Origin: Xylanimonas cellulosilytica
GTDB taxonomy: Bacteria > Actinomycetota > Actinomycetes > Actinomycetales > Actinomycetaceae
Length of the DNA stretch: 64,000 bases
Reading direction: 5' to 3'
Assembly: GCA_001072465.1 (NCBI GenBank)
Contig: JVKM01000021.1
Coordinates: 1-64,000 of the forward strand
The notes under the pieces are model-generated. The model saw only the letters and a program-made list of their open reading frames with translations, made no database searches and was not told where the DNA came from. The position numbers and the translations under genes are program-made. This document shows positions 57,988 to 64,000 of the stretch, piece by piece (the first letter of the stretch is position 1; each line of letters starts with the position of its first letter).

Positions 57988-59598
57988 TCACGACGTACTC
58001 CTCGGCACGCCGCGGCCCGCAACGACCTTCGAAATGTCGTCGAGCGCCTCGGTCCCCTCGTTGAAGTAGGCGCCATGTTTACTGAAGGGGACGAACCATC
58101 CCTCACCGGGGCCGACATCCCCAGAGAGGTGGTTGTAGCCGGGCATTTTGGCGGGATTCTTGCCGTATCGCCCGTCATCACCGAGGCCTTGAACGATGTC
58201 TTCTCGATACGGCGCCGCGCTCACCCAGGCGTGCCCCTTTTCGAGATGGAACTCGTCGACGCTCTGGACGCCGGACCCTGGGGAGCCAAACTGGACGAGA
58301 TCATCGACGGCTCCCTTGTCGGTCATCGTCAGCGCCTTTCCAGCAGTCGTCGACCCGTAGGAGTGGGTCACGGCGGTCACGTGCGCGTCGCCCGCACCGT
58401 ATTCACGCGACGCGTGCATGCCATTCAAGAAGCCAGCGAGCTGCTTGGCGCCAGCATCCGCTTTGCGGATCATCGCTGCCTCGAGCTTATTCTGTGGCGC
58501 GTCGTAGCCAAGGTAAGAGACCATCGCAACCTCCTCGCCGTGGGCATGCTTACGGACGTTCGCACCCATGACGGAGGCTTTCGTGTCATAGTCATCCAGG
58601 TTCTTGGCCACGTTCGAGTACAGTCCCGGCACGATGACACCAATGTGCTTGGCGGTATCGACGTTGCCCTGCGCGACAGCTGCGGTCACGCGGCCATGCT
58701 TCGTATCAAGACTCAACAGCTGGCGCGGCATGCCGTCTTCCTTCGATCTGTCCAGCGTCTTCTGAACATTTTCGAGAGCGCGCCTGCGTTCTTCGAGCTG
58801 AGCGAACTGAGCTATACCATACCGACCGGGATACTGGAGATTCTCCCTCATCATCCTGCTACGCTCAGCTTCTATTTCCGCCGCCTCTTTCTTGAGCACC
58901 TTCCGGTTCGCCTTATCCCGCGACGTCCCGTCGATGCCGTTGAGGCTCCCGATCTCGTACGGGTGCTTGTCGATCAGCTCTGCTTTCTCCTTGCTACTGA
59001 GCGACGACCACCACTTGGCCACTTCCTTTTCGGAGGCTCCCTTGGGCGGCAGCTTCAGATCCTTCTTCGGGACGCGCGTTCCCTTGGTCGACCCATTCGC
59101 GTAGGAGCTTGCTCCACCACCCAGGGCCGCGAGTTTGCTCCGCGTGTTCTGGACGACGCTCGTCGCCTTTTTCATGATCGCGGCAACCTGCTCGGACACG
59201 ATCTTCATGTTCTTCTTGATCGTCACCGCATCGGCTGGAGACACGTTGTGCGGCCCCACGTACTGAACGGATCCATCCGCCCCGATATGGAGGGAATGGT
59301 TCGCGGCGGTGCCGTCGAGTTTCCTGGCGGCCGTTCCGACCGTTTCAGCTCCCTCCGAGGCCTCGCTGAGGACGCTCGCGAGAGCCGTGAGCTTTTCTTC
59401 CTGCCGCTCAACCTCCCCACAGAGCTTCACCATCGCGCGACGGGCAGCATCGACGGTGTGCCCCTGACCGGTCAGGGAGCTCACGTTGGATTGAAGACTC
59501 TCCGACGCACTCCTGAGCGACTGCGCGCTCTTTTCGTATGCCTGCGCTTGCTGGCTGAGGGACGAGCCCTCCCACTGCAGGAGATCAGACCACTTCAT
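57988..59598 (-). CDS. WxG-type DUF1023 alpha/beta hydrolase, candidate type VII secretion effector
   Basis: The 536-residue protein has two parts. Residues 1-165 are a long helical hairpin with a WEG motif at residues 9-11 and heptad-like helices (AYEKSAQSLRSASESLQS; RQEEKLTALASVLSEASEGA), like WXG100/LXG export domains. Residues ~280-536 are a DUF1023 hydrolase with the nucleophile elbow VTHSYGSTTAG (Ser near 410) and the strands HIGVIVPGLYSN and VAMVSYLGYDAP before it. The linker is Lys-rich. It starts two bases after the upstream partner's stop. I infer export and lipase/esterase-like activity; a housekeeping cell-wall role is the alternative. No ESX machinery is in the window. Confidence 0.75.
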   Translation of the reverse strand: MKWSDLLQWEGSSLSQQAQAYEKSAQSLRSASESLQSNVSSLTGQGHTVDAARRAMVKLCGEVERQEEKLTALASVLSEASEGAETVGTAARKLDGTAANHSLHIGADGSVQYVGPHNVSPADAVTIKKNMKIVSEQVAAIMKKATSVVQNTRSKLAALGGGASSYANGSTKGTRVPKKDLKLPPKGASEKEVAKWWSSLSSKEKAELIDKHPYEIGSLNGIDGTSRDKANRKVLKKEAAEIEAERSRMMRENLQYPGRYGIAQFAQLEERRRALENVQKTLDRSKEDGMPRQLLSLDTKHGRVTAAVAQGNVDTAKHIGVIVPGLYSNVAKNLDDYDTKASVMGANVRKHAHGEEVAMVSYLGYDAPQNKLEAAMIRKADAGAKQLAGFLNGMHASREYGAGDAHVTAVTHSYGSTTAGKALTMTDKGAVDDLVQFGSPGSGVQSVDEFHLEKGHAWVSAAPYREDIVQGLGDDGRYGKNPAKMPGYNHLSGDVGPGEGWFVPFSKHGAYFNEGTEALDDISKVVAGRGVPRSTS

Positions 59599-59600
59599 TG

Positions 59601-60320
59601 TTACGACTGCCCTCCGAGTTCTGCGCTAAAGCGATTGAATCCCAGATCCAGCGGCTTGATTGGATCCACTGTCGGGGTCGGATTTCCCATTTGGGGTAGC
59701 TTCACGGGAGGCACCTCGGGACGCTCAACGGCAGGTTTGTGAAAGCGGGGCGGAGCAGGTGGCCCCGTGACAATGGGAGAAATTGGCATGACGGGGTCAA
59801 AGGGCATGGGCTCGACCTTCGGCCGACCTCTGCCGGGGATCGGCGGGTGGGGGTGACGCCCACCGTTCCCATGGTCGCCCCTCTGTTTGCCCGGGTCACC
59901 AGGAAGACGCGGACGATGCGAAGGCGGAGTACCACCCTTGCTCGGCGGCGAGGGGAGAGGAACCAGGCGCGGGTTCTTACGACCGTCTCCGCCACCACCC
60001 GGACCGGAGTGGCCACAGCCGTCACCGTTGATGATCGAGCCGATGAGCTGGCCGTTCTCTTCCTCTGCAGCGATGAAGTCTCGTTCAGCAGCCTCGAGCG
60101 AGTCGGCACATTCCTCGAGCTTCATACTGGTCTTCATGCACTGATCGGCGAGCTTCTCTTCGGCTGCCTGCATCGGCGAGGCCAGGTTAGCGCCGGGCAT
60201 CGCTGAGGCGAACGCACTGGCCCCTCCTTCCGGGCGTGCAGACCGCACGGCGTCCGCGGTTTCCCGAGAGGTCGCGGCGACCTTCGGGAACTCACCCGCA
60301 ACAAAGGATAGATCGCTCAT
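59601..60320 (-). CDS. helical-hairpin protein with Pro/Gly-rich tail, probable partner of the DUF1023 effector
   Basis: A 239-residue protein. Residues 1-95 form a helical region resembling ESX/WXG100-type partners (SFVAGEFPKVAATSRETADA; MQAAEEKLADQCMKTSMKLE; DSLEAAERDFIAAEE), but the WxG itself is not visible. Residues 100-239 are an unusual low-complexity tail rich in Gly, Pro and Arg (GRHPHPPIPGRGRPK; PISPIVTGPPAPPRF). Two ATGs stand in tandem; the second (60320) was chosen because it lies six bases from GGAG. It is the first gene of the three-gene operon and ends two bases before the effector. Confidence 0.65.
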   Translation of the reverse strand: MSDLSFVAGEFPKVAATSRETADAVRSARPEGGASAFASAMPGANLASPMQAAEEKLADQCMKTSMKLEECADSLEAAERDFIAAEEENGQLIGSIINGDGCGHSGPGGGGDGRKNPRLVPLPSPPSKGGTPPSHRPRLPGDPGKQRGDHGNGGRHPHPPIPGRGRPKVEPMPFDPVMPISPIVTGPPAPPRFHKPAVERPEVPPVKLPQMGNPTPTVDPIKPLDLGFNRFSAELGGQS

Positions 60321-60323
60321 CAT

Positions 60324-60528
60324 TTACTCCATTGGATACTGACCAGTGACGCACACAATATTACCGGACGGATAGTCAGGATGCGCTTTGTCTCTACTCT
60401 CGCCCACCAGAGTGTCCCACCAGCCAATTTCACCGCCTTCATCCCTAGAAAATTGCGGGCGAGGCCGCTACCTTGGCACTGTCCCCAGATGGGAACAACG
60501 GCAACGCCCACCGACTCCAGGAGCCCAC
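60324..60528. promoter_or_regulatory. divergent promoter region between the effector operon and the nitrite reductase operon
   Basis: 205 bases between divergent starts. I could not assign -35/-10 pairs or an FNR/NnrR-type palindrome with confidence. Confidence 0.35.
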
Positions 60529-61803
60529 ATGAGCGAGGCATCCCGCCCACCCGCACACGACGCAGGACCGGATGCGCCAGCCCAGGCCTCGTCGATAGCG
60601 ACGACGAGGCCTCCCATCCCCCGGCTGCCCGTCGGCCGCCTCGCGTTCCTGCTCCTCGCGGGCGTCGCGCTCCTGGCGGGACTGGACGCCTCCCTCGTGC
60701 GCCTGGGGGCGCTCGCCCCCGTGGCTTCGACGAGCCTGGGGACCGTGCACGGACTCCTCATGATCTACGGGTTCCTAGGCACCGCGATCTGCCTCGAGCG
60801 CGCGGTCGCCCTGCAGTCGGACGGGCGGCGCGCGTGGGCGTACGCCGCTCCCCTACTGACCGGCGCCGGCGGAATCAGTGCGGTCGTCATCTCCCTGAAC
60901 GAGGGCGTACGCGCGACACTCGCAAACCTGCCGATTCCGCGCTACCTGGCCGCCCACCTGCCCGGATTCGCGCCCGAGCGGATGATGCCCGGCTTCCTCA
61001 TGACCCTTGGCTTGGCGCTGCTGACGGCGATCTACTGCTACGTGTGGACGCGCCGGCAGGCCACCCACGCGGTCCTCATCCAGCTGATGGGCGCGCTCAT
61101 TGGCCTGGGCGGCATCCTCCTGTGGTGGCGAGGCCTGGAGACGCCGCGCGCGGTGCCCTGGTGGCTGGCCTTCCTGATCGTCACGATCGTCGGCGAGCGC
61201 GTCGAGCTCGCGCGCCTCGCCTTCGCGTCCGGCTCCACCGAGCGGCGTATCACCGCCGAGAGCGCCGCCCTCATGGTGGGCCTGACCGTCGCGCTCTACT
61301 CCCCGACGATCGGTTACCCGCTGATTGGGCTCTCGCTCGGCGTTCTCATGGTCGACACCGCCTGGCACGACGTCGCGCGCGGCACCGTGCGCATGAGCGG
61401 CCTGCCTCGCCTGGCGGCCGTGTGCATGCTGAGCGGATACGCGTGGGCGCTTGTACCCGCGTTGATGTGGGTCATCGCTCCGCCCGCTTTCGACGGATAC
61501 GGCTACGACGCGGGCGTCCACGCGATCACGATCGGCTTCGTCGTCTCGATGCTGCTGGCCCACGCTCCCGTCATCATCCCGGCGGTCGCGCGGCGCGAGG
61601 TCCCCTACCACGGCGCCATGTGGGTCCCCTTCGCATTCCTGCAGGTCTCCCTCCTCGTGCGACTCCTCGCGGGCGCGCGCGAAGCCGCCTACCCGTGGCG
61701 CCTGGGCGGCACCCTCGGGGTCGTCGGCATGCTCCTCTTCGTCGCCACGACGCTGACGGTGACGATTCGCCGGGCGCGCGCGAACGCTCGGGAGGCCCGA
61801 TGA
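60529..61803 (+). CDS. multi-spanning membrane protein of the nirK operon
   Basis: A 424-residue protein with about twelve hydrophobic spans and a ~30-residue cytoplasmic N-terminus. Histidines recur in or near spans (STSLGTVHGLLMIYGFLGTA; DAGVHAITIGFVVSMLLAHA; VPYHGAMW), as in haem/copper membrane proteins of the NnrS or cytochrome-oxidase-I-like type. The ATG has a CAGGAG box. An in-frame REP-like pair encodes the QASSIATTR stretch at the N-terminus. The stop overlaps the next start (ATGA). It is likely involved in copper/NO handling or electron supply for the nitrite reductase encoded two genes downstream; this is inference from context. Confidence 0.75.
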   Translation: MSEASRPPAHDAGPDAPAQASSIATTRPPIPRLPVGRLAFLLLAGVALLAGLDASLVRLGALAPVASTSLGTVHGLLMIYGFLGTAICLERAVALQSDGRRAWAYAAPLLTGAGGISAVVISLNEGVRATLANLPIPRYLAAHLPGFAPERMMPGFLMTLGLALLTAIYCYVWTRRQATHAVLIQLMGALIGLGGILLWWRGLETPRAVPWWLAFLIVTIVGERVELARLAFASGSTERRITAESAALMVGLTVALYSPTIGYPLIGLSLGVLMVDTAWHDVARGTVRMSGLPRLAAVCMLSGYAWALVPALMWVIAPPAFDGYGYDAGVHAITIGFVVSMLLAHAPVIIPAVARREVPYHGAMWVPFAFLQVSLLVRLLAGAREAAYPWRLGGTLGVVGMLLFVATTLTVTIRRARANAREAR

Positions 61804-63101
61804 ACAAGCCTCGCGTTCCCCGCACCGACCGCGCGACCTCCGTCTGGATGTGCGTGGCGGCCGTCGCCGCTGCGGTCACGATCGTCGCTCGAGGCCGCAT
61901 CCCGCAGAACCTGTGGACGATGATCCACCTGGTAACCCTGGGCGTCCTGTCGAACGGGATTTTCCAGTGGTCCTGGTACTTCACGCGCGCGCTCGCTCAC
62001 CTGGCCCCGGATGATCGGCGCGCGGGGCGGGACAACACCGTGCGCATCACGGCGTTTAATCTCTCCCTGTTGCTGCTCATCGGTGGCATGTGGTCGGGCT
62101 TGTGGCACGCGACCGTCACGGGCGCGACCGTCGTCGGGTTGATCGCCGCCTGGCACGGGTGGGCGCTGCTCACCGCGTCCCGCGAGCGCCTGGCCTCGCG
62201 TTTCGCGGTCATCATCCGCTACTACATCGCGGCGGCGTTCTTCCTGGTGGTTGGCGCGACACTGGCGGGTTTCGTCACGGCGGCCATGTTCGACGCGGAC
62301 GCTCCCGCGTGGCTGGCCGAGGCCCGGGATCGCCTGACGGTCGCCCACGCGCTGGCGGGTGTCGCCGGTTGGGTGGGCTTGACGATGGGCGGGACCCTGG
62401 TGACGCTGGGGCCGACCGCGATGCGCACGCGCATGGATCCGCGTGCCGTGTCCTTCGCGACGAGCGCCCTGCCCCTGTGGGTGGCCGCGCTTCTCGTCGC
62501 CGGCACGGGCGCTGTGGCAGGGTCGATGCGCGTTGCCTCCGTGGGTCTCCTCGTCGTCGTGGGCGCGGCCGCCCTGGGCGTGGGCGTTCCGCTGGTCCGC
62601 GCGGCGCTGACGAAGGGCCCGGCGGAGTACGGCGCGTGGTCCCTCATGCTGGGCGCGGCATGGATCCTCGTCGCCGGCGCGGGAGCGTCCCTGCGCGCCT
62701 TCGGGGCGGCGGACGCGACCGGGCTGCGCTCGGCTTTCCTCGCGTGGATGCCGATCCTGGGCGCTGCCGGGCTCGGCCAGCTCTTCGTCGGTGCGCTCAC
62801 CTACCTGATGCCCGTCGTCATTGGCGGCGGTCCGTCCGCGGTGCGCGTCGGCGTCGGCGTGCTCGAGGCCGGGGCGCCCATCCGGGAGGCCGCTCGCAAC
62901 GTGGCCGCGGTCCTCGCGCTCGCCGTCGCGTCCCTGGGCGGAATCCTCGCCGAACGCCTCACCATCGCCGCGTGGGTGGTCCTGCTGGCCACCTACCTTG
63001 TTGACATCGTCCTCATGGCCCGCTGCGGCGTGGCCCAGGCGCGCGCCAAGCGCGCCGCCGCTTCATCCCCCACCACCACGCAAGGAGGCCGCCGTGGCTG
63101 A
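61800..63101 (+). CDS. second multi-spanning membrane protein of the nirK operon
   Basis: A 433-residue protein with about eleven to twelve spans. Conserved-looking histidines lie in MIHLVTLGVLSNGIFQWSWY, GLWHATVTG, AAWHGWALL and RLTVAHALAGVAGW, compatible with haem or metal ligation. It overlaps the previous gene by four bases, and its stop lies eight bases inside the GTG start of the nitrite reductase gene, so all three are translationally linked. The family seems to accompany copper-containing nitrite reductases in actinobacteria; its biochemical role is not established to my knowledge. Confidence 0.75.
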   Translation: MNKPRVPRTDRATSVWMCVAAVAAAVTIVARGRIPQNLWTMIHLVTLGVLSNGIFQWSWYFTRALAHLAPDDRRAGRDNTVRITAFNLSLLLLIGGMWSGLWHATVTGATVVGLIAAWHGWALLTASRERLASRFAVIIRYYIAAAFFLVVGATLAGFVTAAMFDADAPAWLAEARDRLTVAHALAGVAGWVGLTMGGTLVTLGPTAMRTRMDPRAVSFATSALPLWVAALLVAGTGAVAGSMRVASVGLLVVVGAAALGVGVPLVRAALTKGPAEYGAWSLMLGAAWILVAGAGASLRAFGAADATGLRSAFLAWMPILGAAGLGQLFVGALTYLMPVVIGGGPSAVRVGVGVLEAGAPIREAARNVAAVLALAVASLGGILAERLTIAAWVVLLATYLVDIVLMARCGVAQARAKRAAASSPTTTQGGRRG

Positions 63102-64000
63102 CCTGAACCTGTCCGCTTCGCCGTCGTCAGGAGGCGAGAAACCGAAGACCCCCGCACCGAAGGGCCCCGGGGCGGGAACCCCCAAGCTGCGCATGAGCCC
63201 CGCGGGCGATCACTCGCCCGTGAGCCGCACGGCCGGAGCGATCGTCGGCGTCGTCTCCGTCGTGGCACTCGCTCTCGCGATCTTCCTGTCCAACCCGTCC
63301 GCGCCCACGACGCAGGGCACGGGAACGGGGACCGGGACCACGGCCTCGTCGGTATCGCCGACCGGGCACACAACCCGCGTGTCCGTGGGCGTCGATGGCA
63401 TGGCGTTCACGCCCAACCACATCGAAGTGCCGGTCGGCGACCGCCTCATCGTCGACTTCACGAACTCAGGGGACCAGCGCCACGACCTGGTGTTCGAGAC
63501 GGGCGTATCCTCCGGGTCGCTCGCCGCGGGTGAAACGAAGGAGCTAGACCTCGGCGTCATCTCCGGTGACGTCGAAGGCTGGTGCTCCCTGCCGGGTCAC
63601 CGCGAGATGGGCATGACCCTGCACGTGCAGGCCGCGGGCGCTTCCTCGGGTTCCTCGTCCTCCTCGGGGACCTCGGCCTCGGGCAATCACGCCCACCACG
63701 GGCACGACCACGGCCAGGACGCCGCCGCGGGACCGGCCACCCCGACCGCGCTGACGGACTACGCGGCGACGATCGACGCGCGCGACCCTGTCCTGCCGCC
63801 GGCCACGAACGAGACCGAGCGCCACTACACCTTCACGGTCACCGAGCAGACCGTCAACGTCACGAGCTCGCTCACGCGCGAGACGTGGACCTTCAACGGG
63901 GACGCTCCCGGCCCGATCCTGCACGGATACATCGGCGACACCTTCCACATCACGCTCGTCAACAACGGGACGATGAGCCACTCGCTGGACTTCCACGCAG
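63094..64000 (+). CDS. nirK: copper-containing nitrite reductase with N-terminal cupredoxin domain (partial, runs off the window)
   Basis: The first ~302 residues are present. A GTG start (63094) has an AAGGAGGCCGCC box. There is a signal-anchor span at about residues 47-66. A cupredoxin domain follows (~85-185) with type 1 copper ligands visible in SGDQRHDLVF (His) and GWCSLPGHREMGM (Cys, His, Met). Then comes a Ser/Gly- and His-rich linker (NHAHHGHDHGQD), and then the first domain of a multicopper oxidase (TWTFNGDAPGPILHGYIGD; VNNGTMSHSLDFHA, the last with copper-binding His). NirK reduces nitrite to NO outside the membrane. A laccase-type multicopper oxidase is the alternative until the rest is seen. 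Confidence 0.82.
   Translation, partial: MADLNLSASPSSGGEKPKTPAPKGPGAGTPKLRMSPAGDHSPVSRTAGAIVGVVSVVALALAIFLSNPSAPTTQGTGTGTGTTASSVSPTGHTTRVSVGVDGMAFTPNHIEVPVGDRLIVDFTNSGDQRHDLVFETGVSSGSLAAGETKELDLGVISGDVEGWCSLPGHREMGMTLHVQAAGASSGSSSSSGTSASGNHAHHGHDHGQDAAAGPATPTALTDYAATIDARDPVLPPATNETERHYTFTVTEQTVNVTSSLTRETWTFNGDAPGPILHGYIGDTFHITLVNNGTMSHSLDFHA

Overview
The window looks like a chromosomal segment of a high-GC actinobacterium of the family Actinomycetaceae, most likely a Schaalia/Actinomyces of the S. odontolytica type. This is an inference from gene content (DUF3073 protein, actinobacterial Holin-X plus DUF3618 pair, dCTP deaminase of actinobacterial type, CdCas9-like type II-C Cas9, giant SdrD-B surface proteins with an LAxTG anchor) and from the strong G/C third-position bias. 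No ribosomal RNA is present for a firmer placement.

Left end (1-2.6 kb): a complete IS3-family element has inserted into a type II-C cas9. About 360 N-terminal residues of Cas9 (RuvC-I, bridge helix, start of the REC lobe) remain. Just upstream of cas9, on the same strand, is an apparently intact tracrRNA gene with its own promoter, anti-repeat, two small hairpins and a Rho-independent terminator. The rest of cas9, cas1/cas2 and the array would lie beyond the left edge.

2.6-22.3 kb is mostly housekeeping: a degenerate ABC-type ATPase protein, a Holin-X/DUF3618 pair, DUF3073, purF-purM, a large membrane-bound CCG-domain Fe-S oxidoreductase, a molbindin, dcd with an uncharacterised partner, two TM2-domain proteins, mutY, a MacB-like three-gene export system, a GNAT acetyltransferase, thioredoxin, a TetR regulator, a Nudix hydrolase and tRNA-Gly(CCC).

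22.4-29.6 kb is a lower-GC accessory island beside tRNA-Gly. It holds a decayed GIY-YIG/DUF4357 gene, a type III restriction-modification system (res, mod), an internally deleted copy of the same IS3-type element and a scrap of a prophage head module. An array of ~110-bp repeats separates it from the conserved lysC-asd genes.

30.0-38.7 kb: asd, lysC, a two-component system, recR and dnaX. 38.9-52.5 kb is occupied by two tandem paralogous giant surface proteins (1948 and 2458 residues). They share a signal peptide, head region, SdrD-B/DUF11 stalk modules and an LARTG sorting signal, and differ by one stalk module. 52.5-53.7 kb is a non-coding, repeat-rich stretch that includes a symmetric array of six ~13-bp motifs at 20-bp spacing.

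53.7-64 kb: two tRNA-Ser genes, an AGE-family epimerase, phosphoglucomutase, a three-gene operon resembling a type VII-secreted WxG/DUF1023 hydrolase with partner and possible immunity protein, and the beginning of a copper nitrite reductase (cupredoxin-NirK fusion) operon with two multi-spanning membrane proteins. A short dispersed palindromic repeat (core GACGAGGCCGGGG) recurs at about 13 places, both between genes and in frame inside linkers of several proteins.
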